Of a stretch of 64,000 bases of DNA, positions 32,623-44,700 are shown piece by piece. Under the pieces are notes generated by a model that searched no databases, was not told the origin of the DNA, and saw only the letters and a program-made list of their open reading frames with translations. Numbering within the stretch: the first letter of the stretch is position 1; each line of letters starts with the position of its first letter. The DNA is from Dipylidium caninum (taxonomy: Eukaryota > Platyhelminthes > Cestoda > Cyclophyllidea > Dipylidiidae), in the NCBI GenBank assembly GCA_017562135.1, contig QEYB01000850.1, forward strand, positions 62,001-126,000, written 5' to 3'. Position numbers and translations under genes: made by a program.

Positions 32623-33120
32623 ATGGATATCTCCTCGCTAAAGAAATTGTCAGATTCCGAGTTGCGAGAAAAGTTGGAAGATGAGGGTTACACCCCCCCA
32701 CCAATTACGGGTACCAAATAGTCGATCTTTCATTTTGTAGACGGTGCTGTCAGAGAATTGATGAGGCGAAAATTATTCAAACTCTTACATCGTAATTTGT
32801 TTTAAATATATTAATTGAATGCTTTGTAGCTGACAGCGAATATCCTGAAAGGTGAGTCAGTACATTGACTATTCACCATCAAAACTGCTAGCGATGGCAC
32901 TGAAAGTAACTCCCAGAATGAAAACGAGGCTGATGAAGCCGAATTGCGACAAAGATGGACGTCTGCAGCCAATGATACTCTTCATAGTGATGCTCAATGT
33001 ACTGGCATTAACAAAGAAAAACAGCCAAAATCTAAACTCCCTCTCATTGTTGCTGCGTGTTTTGTAGTTCTGAATATTTTGCTTGTTGTAGCTATAATTT
33101 ACAGAGATTGGATTTTCTAA
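32623..33120 (+). CDS. Small LEM-domain, tail-anchored (emerin-like) protein, 129 residues
   Basis: Four exons: 32623-32710, 32741-32791, 32830-32851, 32892-33120 (390 nt, 129 residues plus stop); introns are 30, 38 and 40 bp, all GT-AG, phases consistent. Residues 1-46 form a LEM domain: MDISSLKKLSDSELREKLED, then GYTPPPITD and RELMRRKLFKLL, matching the two-helix LEM fold with its PxxIT turn. LEM domains bind the DNA-bridging protein BAF. A 55-residue acidic linker follows, then a single hydrophobic helix (about 103-124, LPLIVAACFVVLNILLVVAI) and five residues RDWIF. This is the layout of emerin and C. elegans EMR-1, inner nuclear membrane proteins, but at about half emerin's length. The ATG lies directly behind CCCACAG. 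No single continuous ORF shows the protein; it emerges only after removing the micro-introns. Confidence 0.88.
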
Positions 33121-33184
33121 TTCCTCACCCACTTGATGTTTTGTACCAAGAACATTTGACCCTCATTGTTGTGTTCTTTGAAGT

Positions 33185-33190
33185 AATAAA
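33185..33190 (+). other. Poly(A) signal AATAAA of the LEM gene
   Basis: Canonical AATAAA 65 bp after the stop codon of the LEM-domain gene, giving a very short 3' untranslated region. Confidence 0.6.
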
Positions 33191-34084
33191 TATAATTCTG
33201 AAATCTTCATTTTTCTCTTAGACCGAAGTAAGCGAATCTTTTACTCGTAGCCTATTATTTTAGGTATCGTTTGAATTTGTTGATGTTTTTTCTGCGCTGT
33301 TTTTCTAGAATGACGGGTTTATTTGAGCTTACTATCCGCTGTCCTGATTAGATTAGAGGCGTCTGAAATTCAATTATCCTACTTTGATCCGCAGAAGAAG
33401 GATCGGTGTTAGTTTCAATCGACTTATGATACACATTCCGATTGATCGTTGGTTCTCCTTCTGTTGTTAAGATCTCTTGATGTTGACCCAAGAGGAAATG
33501 TGATATTTGTGTGTAGAAGTCGCAAATAGATAAGTCACCATCGAAAATCTGCGTACGATATTTTAATGAGTAGGACTCCGTGTACGTCTCTTAAGCAGTG
33601 AGGAATTGGCCGGAAATGGTTTTGCATATTCCTCATCATAAGGTGCTGTGCCGCAAGGCTGCAAAGAATCCGGACCAGAGGGCAGGGTGTATGAGTTACT
33701 CGCACTTTCCTTGATTTCACGTTTGGGGGGAAATTGAACCTTTAAATGTTCTACTCTCCACTAACGAAAAGTCCTTAACTTTTGTTATTCCAAATCGAGA
33801 TGGCTAGGGAGGAGTCTGAACTCAGGCCTCACTTGGATGAAGAACAGTTTTATTCACACAAAAGTTATAATCGGGTTTCACGTCTACTCTGACTTCTTCC
33901 ATGAACTGACTATGGAAATAGTGTTTTTTTGAGGTAAGAAAATAACCCTGTGAGAATTCGATAGCTAAAGCGATTTTCAACAGTTTTGGCAGAAATTTAA
34001 TTGACTGACTCGTTGATATTTAATTGCTGATTTGAGTTAACAGAAAGAAATATGCCGTCACGAGGTGATACGACTTGAACTCCC

Positions 34085-36453
34085 CTATTGTCGTCTTCGA
34101 GATTGGCAACAATTAAGACAAAAGAGTAGGTAAGTAGGCGGGTATTTGCTAAGAAGTATGGGTGATGCGATGAACACCGAGCTGAGAGACGGATCTGCGT
34201 AATTGTTCGAAATGCCACTGAAATCAACTGCTTCATGCAGCCGTCTGCCACCTTGAGGACTTCTAAAGCATGTTTGCATCGACGATCCCGACAATTTGGC
34301 ATAGGACGAAGAGGGACAGTGAAGCTCACGAATCTGTCCACCCAACGCGGTTACTATCGGGAAGACAGTATATCGTTGCAGGCAACCCTGGTGTTTGTCG
34401 GTAATGGTAAGTTTCTAGTCATTGACTTTGACACCACCTTCTCCACATATCGGCCAGAAATTGACCCGAGAACGGCAGAGGGAATGTAGTATTCATCCAT
34501 CACACAAATGCTGATAGCCCCAAGGCTGAGGAGAACCTGCAAGGGCCTCCAAGGCACCGAGGCTAGCGGATGCAGGGTGCGATGGTCGCATCGTGCAACT
34601 CGGAGAAAAACGAAGTCTAGCAGTTTCGGTAGGTGTCGCATTGCTGTAGCAAAGTTGGCATTCGAGTGTGGTCGCAGTGTGTATTTGATCTAAAGGGTCA
34701 ATGCTGAAAACTCCAGAGCACCTTGTGGCGCGGACACATCAACGGCAGTTAGCCCCAACGAATCCGCGGTGATCGAGATCAGCATTGCTACTACTAACAT
34801 TCTGTGAGTCAAATTGGCTGTGAGAGACGTTCTTCGAAGTTTCTTATTTCACCTGACGCACAAATGTTACCTTCGACTGTATCTTCGGGTGCGTTGAAGG
34901 TGTAAGGAGAAGAGCAACATCTGAACACGGAAATATATACTACAGGGAGGGGACAGGTTTTTGATAGGCAGTTTCTCTTCAAGTGGATAAAGATCTTTAT
35001 TAACGAACGATCGGGAAGCACGTTAAAAACACCTGTCCCTGAGGCGCAGATACTCCGGTTGGTGTACATGACATTAATAAAGTTTTCAATTCTGGATCTT
35101 CCTTTGAGAATTCATATGACCAACAATGGGTTTTCAAAATCGCCAGTTTACCCTATTAAATTGAAGTCACGGCATTCCCTCTCTTATCATTCGGCAATTG
35201 CGGTTGCCATTATGTCAGCGGTCTATCGCACCTTTCACTTGTTGAAACGGAAATTTTCCTACGGATAAAAGGTTCATCCCAACCATTATTTCGTACTCCC
35301 CATGGCAATTCATTAAACTGTCGATTCCACAATTTTGACACGTTTAAAGTAAAACATATATACAATGGAAACTGGCAGGGCAACCACTGATTTTGAAAAG
35401 CTAAAAAACTGAGCATTTGTAGTACAATGATAAGCTACTTATAACAGATTTCAGTAGGTAACTTAAAATGTGGAAGATTAAACTAATAGCCTGATAAACC
35501 GAAAAGGTGGCTTGGGAACATTGTACTTGGAGATAATTGGCAAACAAAAAATCGTTTCGTTTTGTATGTTTGATAATAGAAAGTGTCTCCAATGCAACTG
35601 ACTCGAAATAGGGACACAAATATCTCCGAAAATATTTTCCATCAACTCCATTCTCTCCGCCAAGATGGTGTACACCCAGATAAGGTAGACAACAGGCAAA
35701 TCGTGCGATATTACAATAAGAACAACCCAGGGATTACTACTGAAAACGGGAAATGATGAACTTAAAAGAGGAAGTCTGGCATTCAACACAGAGAGCGATG
35801 GTAAACACGAAGGAGGTGCCGAAACCTACCGCCGAACGAATTCATCGCTTGACCTCTAACCTATTTACGTTATCGGTATGAGGTTAGAAGCAATAAAACA
35901 TCCTCATCTGCCTGGAATCTGTGAATTAAGACGTTTGTGAGAAATCCAAATATCTATGGAGCCAAGTTGAACTCATTTAGTTCATCGAAAATAAAGTTGA
36001 GTTAATTTATAACATTTCAAGAAGTAGTCAGAACATTTTTCATTTCTCCAGTAAAGGCAAATGATTTTTTTCCTCAAAGCCACTTACCATGAGGCAACAA
36101 CGGCAATTTCAAAAGTTCGCTTTAATTAAATCCCCTAAATACAAGTAAATCCATAGTCTTTGTGGGCGCTAAAAAACTAAAGTATCCATGGACAATTGTG
36201 TTGAATTATAAGGCCTTTGAGAGCTATTTCCGTTGTTCTCAGTTGTTCACTTGGCAATGGGCCATTGCGCTGGAAGGGACTGGTCTGCTACGATTTCAGT
36301 GAAGAAACACGCAGCTACGTAATCGACAATTGTGTACATGTTTGAACAATATTCACAAAAATTTTTAATTTCACCAGCTTGTAATGGAATTGCAGTAGGA
36401 TCCATGGAGAATTCGCAACATGACTGAATAGAGCTCAAAAGTAGTAAAATGAC
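34085..36453 (-). other. Unrecognised minus-strand coding-like segments
   Basis: In transcription order: 36453-36247 (LLLLSSIQSCCEFSMDPTAI, NFCEYCSNMYTIVDYVAAC), 35739-35478 behind a good acceptor CGTTTTCAG (SNPWVVLIVISHDLPVVYLI), about 34960-34880 behind CCCTGTAG (SVFRCCSSPYTFNAPEDTVE), 34530-34354 behind CCTTGCAG (VLLSLGAISICVMDEYYI) and 34345-34085 (CFRSPQGGRRLHEAVDFSG). Each reads like protein and several have plausible acceptors, with hydrophobic stretches suggesting a membrane protein, but I could not chain phases or recognise a family. It may be a real gene, a decayed one, or chance. Confidence 0.25.
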
Positions 36454-37139
36454 TTATGATTTGGCCATCTTAACGGAGTCCAGATTAAAATCCTCTCTGA
36501 AAGCAGAGCCGAGGAGTACGAAACATAAAGATGACATTATCTTTAACGTAGTCCAAATAGCTGAAATTCATGTCTTAATCATCTGACCGAAAGACGATGG
36601 TCTTGCATCCTGGAGCCAGCAAAGTCAAAAGAAACCCTGTTCCCACTCGTTTTTGCTTTACCCTGATGTCGGCGAATCGACTGCAATTTCTGGCGCTACC
36701 ACGCACCGGAAGAAGGCTGCACAAAAAAAACGTAAAAGACGTGGCTATATTTATTTTAAATCAACACCATACCATAAACGAAAAGATACAAAATGGGAAA
36801 GTTTAATTAAAGGTTTGTAGTGCAAATTTAGACATAATGTTTCGAGCCATTCCCAATTTTACCATATGGGATAGAACTGAAACGAGATTTATTGACGTGA
36901 CAGGGGGGAGATTTGAGAGGTATGGAGGTGCCAGGGATCGTCCTGCCTAGCTTATGATCACCAAAATCGAAGGGACAGCATACGTAAAAATGGGAAGAAC
37001 AAAATAATCAAAGCACATATTAACTGAACCGCGATAAATGGCAGCATATGGAAAAAAATGATGCAGCACTTATAGTCGAAGCACTGTTATGTTGGTGATG
37101 GCAGCACAGTTGGGGATATAGTGGTTCCCGTTAGTGCAC

Positions 37140-37304
37140 TCAGATCCCAAATGTTCTTTGGCCATCCTGCCATAATTTAAGTGCTGTGGATTTCAGTTCT
37201 TCCATTTGCATCAGATGTTCAGCACCCATTTCTGAATGAAGTGTTGCCGCGTAATGGATATTGCAGGCTATGTGAAGCTGCGCCATGAAGAATCGATCTT
37301 GTAC
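37140..37304 (-). other. Unrecognised coding-like segment
   Basis: Stop-free minus frame of 54 codons reading FFMAQLHIACNIHYAATLHS and MEELKSTALKLWQDGQRTF, helix-like with good amino-acid balance. A possible acceptor (ATATAAG) lies at its start; no convincing donor. No family recognised. Confidence 0.25.
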
Positions 37305-38593
37305 TTATATCACTAGTTATTTCGCATATTCACAGCAAACATGATGTATCTTTATTTTATAACGAATGCCTGGTGGTGGTAGGTAGGAGAAGTAATTGCG
37401 ACACGGTTGTGTGAGAGGAAATTATGTCTTATCTAAGACGTTGATTGTGGGAAGATATTGTTGAATTATAATCGCTTAACGAGAAAAAAGTGATTTGTTA
37501 GATCAATCGCAGAAAATAGGGACAAGCAAACGTGCCAAAAGATAGCTATATTTCACTGAAAAGTGGGGCTGTCAAAACTGCCGCAAATTCAATACGTAGC
37601 ACTTTCACATTATTATTTAGATGACGTCTAAGGTATCTACACGTCCTCAAGGAAGGCAAAATAATATTTGTGACTTGAGTACTAAGCCATTTGAAATAGC
37701 TTTAGCAAATGCTTTTAAATGCAATTGGTCAACTTATTTATTACTGATAGGCTGGCAGAAATGACCTTCATCGCATTACGCATTGGATCGTGCCTGCCGC
37801 AATTCGACTTTCCGGCTTGTGCTGGTCTCCTCGGGAAGCTTCTTTTGTGATGAATGCAGACTCGTGAAACTAAAAAAGTTGGTCACTTCCTGATTTTTAT
37901 TCCGATTTGTTGTCAATTTTTGTTGCCGTTTTTTCTGCGACTGAGTTACTTACGAATATATCGTTTCCATTCTTTCGGTTGGCTGCATTTCCCGTTATAC
38001 ATTTATCCTTATTCACAAAAATAATCTTTCTTCTCACTGTCAGAAAATTTTTTTGTTTCCCGTTTAATCCCACCCCGTTTACCGGCTCATCTGATTGTAT
38101 TGTGGCCCTTGACTCAACCCCTTTGGTAGCCTTTGGGATATTTCCTTGAACTAATGTTTGGCCGCATTACGAAAGTACTTTTGAAAGTTTTTGGTAACCG
38201 ATAATTGTGCATAGTATTTTGATTGTATCCTCAATATCAATGAACATTCCTAAGCTTAAATAAACCTTTCTCTTTTTTCTCACCAGTTTTACCGTGTCTT
38301 CTACAATTATTTTCTATCAGTCAACCTCTACCATGAAGCATGTAAAGTCGATTCTTTTACGCTTTTATTTGCAGCCTTCTTAACGTCAAGTCATCAAAAA
38401 TGACATCATCCTACGTAAGTATGCTTACGGTCCCTACCGCATGTCATTTGTTTATTAAGAAAACCGCCTTCAGCTTGTGTTTTTCTCCCAATTGGCCTCT
38501 CATTGCGCTTACTTCACGTTGCATTAGCGAAGACTTTATCACTCGATTATACAGAAGTATAATAATTTTTACACAGGTAATATTACCATTTAG

Positions 38594-38767
38594 ATGTCCT
38601 CGCGTCTGGTGGAAACGATGATGATAAACGTGGAAGATTTCGCCGAAAGTTTTCTCACCTGCGGCACTTGTCTGTCCGGCTATGACTCGGCTGCCCATTC
38701 GGCCAAATTGTTGCCCTGTTCGCACACCGTTTGTCGGACTTGTTTGGATCGAATACTCGAGACCCAG
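38594..38767 (+). CDS. TRIM-type gene, exon 1 (residues 1-58), first half of RING
   Basis: ATG directly after acceptor-like ACCATTTAG; donor CAG|GTTTGT, phase 0. Encodes FLTCGTCLSGYDS and LLPCSHTVCRTCLDRILETQ, which supply six of the eight zinc ligands. Confidence 0.88.
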
Positions 38768-41700
38768 GTTTGTGCCTTTCTTCGAGCTTCACCTTTTCGA
38801 AACATCATTTCATCCTTTAAAGCCGGTGAACTTCCACTAAACACATTTGAATGCATTATTCTTGTTACTAGTTCCCCGTTTACTTTGGGAAGTTTTACCT
38901 AATCCATATTTTTATGCCTTATCTCTGGAACCAGCTTTGCATTTTTCGTCTTCAGTATACTTGGACAGTTTTCGCAAGTTAAAGTAATTGAACTTCAACT
39001 CAGTTCTGTAATTTTGTTCTTTATTCGGTAAAGCAAGCTATAGTTCGTCTGTGTAGAGGGACCGAGTTTGTTTAGTTCTTTTATCCTATTTCCTTTCAAA
39101 TTCAGTTATATCCACGGAAAGTTTCGTTTTCTCTTTGTAAGTCTTTCCACTATCCCTTCTGCTACCTATGTGTTATTGACTTTGATAATTGACTTGAGAG
39201 ACCAAAATCATGGATGAAAGGTGTCTAAGATCAACATTTATTGCATTATATTTTTTTCCTACCTGAAACTATTTAGTTCCCTTGTGGATAGTTTTGGTAT
39301 TTTCTCATCCCTTCTACACTCACACTGGAACGCATTCTTTCTGGTGATAAACTGATATTATAATTTTTTTTATTTCTTTTGTACTTTAATTTACACATAG
39401 TCTTAAACGGTCTTATCATAATTTAGGTATTATTTTTTTAACAAGAACAAGAGTCATGAAGCCCTTAAACGTTATAAAAAGTTGTAAAAGACTTTTTTCT
39501 AACTTTTTCACCTCTTCTTGCTCTTATTCAAGGTGTGGAAGTTTGTTTTTCCGTTGAGTTAACACATCGTCGAGGCTGGCCAAATAATTATCTGTTTGTC
39601 TAAGGGGCAATTTAAGAAGTAACATTGTAACTTTTTCCAGATATTTAATTGAGAGCTTTTAGACTCAAGTTTCTTCCTTCTAATATACATTGATAGAAAG
39701 GTATTATAATTTTTTTCTTAGCATTCCCCTTCTGAATAAAATTCCTTCTATCTGCTCCTTAGCATATGTTCAATTGTCCACCTAACCACCTTTGTCTAGT
39801 GATGAGCATTATTAAATGGTTTTTGGTCCATAGAGCCTAAAACCAACTACACTTTATATCTTTTTCTGCGTGGGAAATAATTGTGCTGATGATTAACTGG
39901 TGGACCTACTATTGAGACAAAATCATGTAATTGTAAAAGACGAGAGCATAAAAAGAGTCGGGTGTACTATTACACTCGTTTTATTTTATTTTGCGACCAT
40001 TCATTTTCAGAAATCTGCAGAAAACTGTGAGGTAAGTAATGTGCAATCTCTTTTTCTTGTCCTATCCATTCATCCACACACTCACCTGGACCATTTGTGA
40101 GTGTCCTCGCCAAGAGGGAATTAGTTAAGAGGTTTGTATCTTTGTTGGCATGTCATATGTGCACGATGAAATGTTTTTGGACCCCGATTCAGTGTTATAT
40201 AGGGGGGAAGGCGAAAGTTCGCCTTCATTTCTAAGTATTGCATGCTCTATTCTGTCTAGTCTTTGTCTACTCTCGTCTCATCATGCCAAGTTTACGGTTA
40301 AGGTCGTTGTCTACACTCACCACCTTCCAACATCCACTAGGCTTAGGGAATATGGAGACCAATGTTTAGACTATTTCCTTTTTTTAAATATCTACCTCTA
40401 TTATCTTCCATTTCCCTCAACTTCTAAAGTCGTTGGTTTGCAACAAAAAACGGTAAAAAGTAGCATCATTGGGCTTTAGCTTTGGAACACCGGCTGGCTA
40501 AACCAGCGGTACTTATTCACTAACCTAGTGAGAGTCAAAATTAATAGGTGAACAAACCTTTCATTTGGATTATGGTAGTGTTTTGACGGGAAGTGACTCC
40601 TCTATGACTCAATTGACCCTTTCTGTCCTCATCGTTAAGGCTCGTCTCGTTATTTATCATCGTGGTAGTTGGTGCGGTTTTGTTTTTCTCCTTGGATTCG
40701 AATGGCTTGATGAAATCATCTAAAGGAGGGGTCAAGACTATTGTCTTTATGTCAGTCGTTAAATCTTCTTATTTGGAGTTCTTATTCTCTCTCACTATCT
40801 CCCTCTTTCTTAAAATGAATCATTTCAATTTCGTCGAGATGTAGAGTTAAATTCAATGGGATGAGCAAAATCTAAATCACTTAGTTCTTTAGAATCGGCT
40901 GGTAGGCCAGTTATCAGTTTCTGAAGGCTTAGAACAATTGTATTAAGTTAGGGCAGAAGGTCCTTCATCCGAATGGCGCTTGTACCCTTTCTCATCCCCT
41001 TTTACTATTGTTTATTGCGTGAGTAATCTAAACAGTATGAATGATTTAACGCTGAAGGTTTACACTTAATGAGTTTCTAGACCCTTCCCCAAACCATGGA
41101 AACAACTGTTGAAATAACAAACGGTCCACATGTTATCCACTTGACTTCATTCTCCCATGTGGACATCTGATTCACTACATTTCTTAGAATGTCTCTCTGG
41201 TTCACAAGTTCTTACAATCCCAAATCTTTGCTCTCGACGCTACCAGCGGTTTGTAGCATCCTGTTTTCGCAACAGTTGCTTCAAAGGAGACCATAATCTC
41301 AGAACGCAGTTTAGTCATGCCTAATTTCTGCGTTATACCTATTTCCCCTAAAATCAGAGATTTCCTCGCATGATCCTGTCCATCAAAACTGGTTTTTGGA
41401 ATGACTTCTATTTTCCCGGGCGCACGGAATATATACCTAGTATCCAATTCAATATATTCACCATTATTCTCAAAACCATCTCACCCGTTCTCTGGGATTT
41501 CTCTGTCCATAATAGACGGATGAGGAGACAATGCGTTGTCCGATATGTCGTGAGACCATCCTAGTGCCTCGAGGCAGTGGCGGCGCCGCTACTTTTCCTC
41601 CTGCCTTCATCGTTAACCAACTGCTCGACCTGATGGCCAGTCAAAGACGTGATCGAGTACCGAAATGTCGTCGGCATCCAAGTCAAGAGTTACTCTTCTG

Positions 41701-44700
41701 CGAGACCTGTGACGTCATCTTCTGTCCTGATTGTTGTGGTGGTAGCACTCGGTGAGCTCCGTTTTCGGTCTCCATCTCCTCATCTGTGTGACGAATTCCA
41801 TCTTTTTTTGTAAACGAAGTACCAGAAAACTACCCCCCCCCCACTTCCTTTATTACAACTCTAATGGGAGGAGAAGAATTCGTGTGTTTTATCCTTGATT
41901 TTCACAGTTAATAATGAAAACTAATTTAATCCTATTCCTTACATCTTATCACATTGTCAAGTGTGTCGTAATTTTTTTCTCCCTGGGAATTTTGAAATAT
42001 CCGAGTCACTCACCAAATGTCTGGATATTTTTTTTACCGGTGATTATGTGAATGAACTGTGGAGTTCTTCCATCCTTTCCCTAAAAGTTCACTTTAAAAA
42101 TGCGTTTATTTTGCTTGTGTAGACTTTGGTCATCTATTAATACACATAAAAGTAGGAATAATCTTTGAAAATCCCATCGACGAGTTTAAATTTGCTTGTC
42201 TCACCCGATTCAAACATTTTATGTCCCTTTTACTTCCCAGTTTGATTAATCTTGTGAGGCTTCTAATGGCTTCACTTGCCAGTGCCAACAGAGATGTTCT
42301 CATGTGTCTTCCATGGTCACTAAAATGACGTGGCTAAATGACCTAACTCCGTAAAGATTGTAGGATTTATTTTTGCCACATCCACAGTTATGCCAAATTT
42401 TCGAATCAAAATAAATTCCAGAAAATAAAAACGGTTAGATTTGTATTCCTGTTAAAACCAAAAGGACATTTCCAGAGGGCATCTCGCGGTTGGAGAAGAC
42501 ATGGAAAGGTACCGACTGAACTAACAGGAGGAGGCACGATTAATAAACTGATTTTCTGCTTAAAATTTGCATAGGACATACGTTAACTTAGTGTAGTATG
42601 CTCAGTCACCACGGGAAGGTAGAAAACCTTCATTGAAACTCTTGGTGTTTCCTCACCTGAACCTCTTCTTTTCCTATACACTCACTTGTTTCTTCTTCGA
42701 TAGTCATCGCCACGTTGGCGTCTCCATTCCCGTTTCCCAACGTCACGTTTTATTGTTACAATCGCCTACTTGACCATCCTAGAAACTACATTTAGCTGGA
42801 ACATCGGCAGTGGTCCCACATTTCCATCCCTCAAAATCGTTTTTTTTGGTCACTTTGCGTCTCTAATGCATTGGAATTTGTGTCCTGGACCACTCACATG
42901 AATGAATCAGTCTACTGAATCTTTCAGTCCTTATTAGTAGTACTCGAGAATGCAGTTCACTCTTGAATTGGCGATTATAAGTGCATTGAATACCACGTCT
43001 GTGGTTTCAACGTGTCTTCTTTTCGGCTCGAAGGATTTTTGCCGATACACTTTTTACCTTACGCCATTGTCAACTACTATATCTGTAAGGATTTCAGGGT
43101 TATATCTTCTTAATTTCTTTTGTATCGGAGTAGCTAAAAGGTGAAGGTAGTTAATCCATGGCTTCTGAGGTCAATGTTTTGCCAACCCTCTGTGGGTACA
43201 ATTTTCTCCCTCCTAGAATCCCTGATACTCGACAGCAACAGATCTACTATGGCACATGTTTAAGTAAAATCACCCATATTTTCTGCCTCTACTCTTTTGT
43301 CTTATAAGTCGTTTCCTCGCTGATATACCGGTTGAAAAACCGGTTCAACATCATTTTATCTATGTTAATTAGACAAAGCTGACGGTATGTAACGTTGTGA
43401 TCGCTGTGATGGGTCAATTGCCACATATGAATTAACTGACAGGTACACGAAATTAGGCTTAACGTCATCCATTAATTCTCTTTATTACCTCAGTATAGGA
43501 CCCCTTTAACCTTCTCACTTCTATGGCCATCTGTCTTCGTTTTCTAACTCCCTTCACTTAAGAATGGCAGCATCTAGTGTGAAGCAAAAGCGTTTTAATA
43601 GTCAGTTTGTTGAAACTGATATGGCCAGGTTAGTCGAGATATCATGCTAATGAAAATATCCCCCAAATCCTCCTTTCATCCGCCGATTAGATGAAGTCAT
43701 GTGAGCGCTACTAAGGTTATTTTTACGGTATTTTTGACAAAATGAATGATGGATTTGATATCATCGGAGAATTCTTTGAAATCATCCCACTAATTACCTG
43801 TGGCATCTTCATTTCTTACTTTACGCCACATGAAAGTAAATTTGAAGCTGTCAACTTTAAATGAGGCGTCAACGGGTTCCAACGGAGTACTGACCCGATT
43901 GACATATTATTACGTTTGTTAAGTCAAAACTATCTTCTCCGACTTCTGTCGTTCACTGTATTTGTTGAAAGGATAGGACAATGTGACTTCTATGGCCGTA
44001 CTATATTCATTTTACTCATCTTTTTAGTCTTTGAGATTGAAAAGTTTGTTGATTTATAGTTACTAGCGGGATCCATCGCCCAGGAATGATCTCAAATTAG
44101 CGACCGGGGAGGTGGCAAGGGTGGCAGTAGTGTTGTTCGTTGTTGTCGTCGTGTAGAGGCTTCACCTCCTCCTCATGTCGAATTTAACTGGCAATCTGGA
44201 CAAAAAACTATATTTGCTGTGATTTATGCCTGATAATTTCGACAGTGTCCTCAAAATTCCCATTCTCTCTTGGACAGGAATGAGAATCAACAATTTTGGC
44301 AGAGATATTTTATTAATCTCACATTCAACATGTACCGGCCTTTAGTGTCAGTGAAATCACTTATTTTATATTCACAGACGTCGATAGTGAATTCTGCATC
44401 CTTTTATAAGTGTACCACTTTTTAAATACATAAAGACAGAGTGTTTAACCATAATAAAACATTTACCAGGCGTACTTTAGTTGCTCTCTTCTTGACTGTT
44501 TGCCATTCTTGATTGCACAACTTCCAAAAAGCAAATGTGAAAGATCTTTTTCTTAACTCGAATTCTCATATGGTGAAATATACCTTTTACTTTGATAAAA
44601 ATCCTTAATTATTATTATTATAACGAACCCGATGGTACTTAAGACGACGTGCTGAATGGTTGAGAGAGCAAGTTTCCCCTCTAAAAAGTATGGGATTTCC

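Larger units (their letters stand above)
33191..38593. other. 5.4-kb stretch without an assignable gene
   Basis: Between the LEM gene and the TRIM-type gene. Plus-strand ORFs here are short and unconvincing. Minus-strand segments that look coding are listed separately. The part just before 38594 should hold the 5' leader or promoter of the TRIM-type gene and ends in ACCATTTAG, an acceptor directly in front of its ATG. Confidence 0.5.

Noticed and set aside
36589..36601. GAAAGACGATGGT, a 13-nt match to miR-71
   Set aside because: The flanks do not fold into a hairpin and the 3' half of the mature sequence differs; probably chance.
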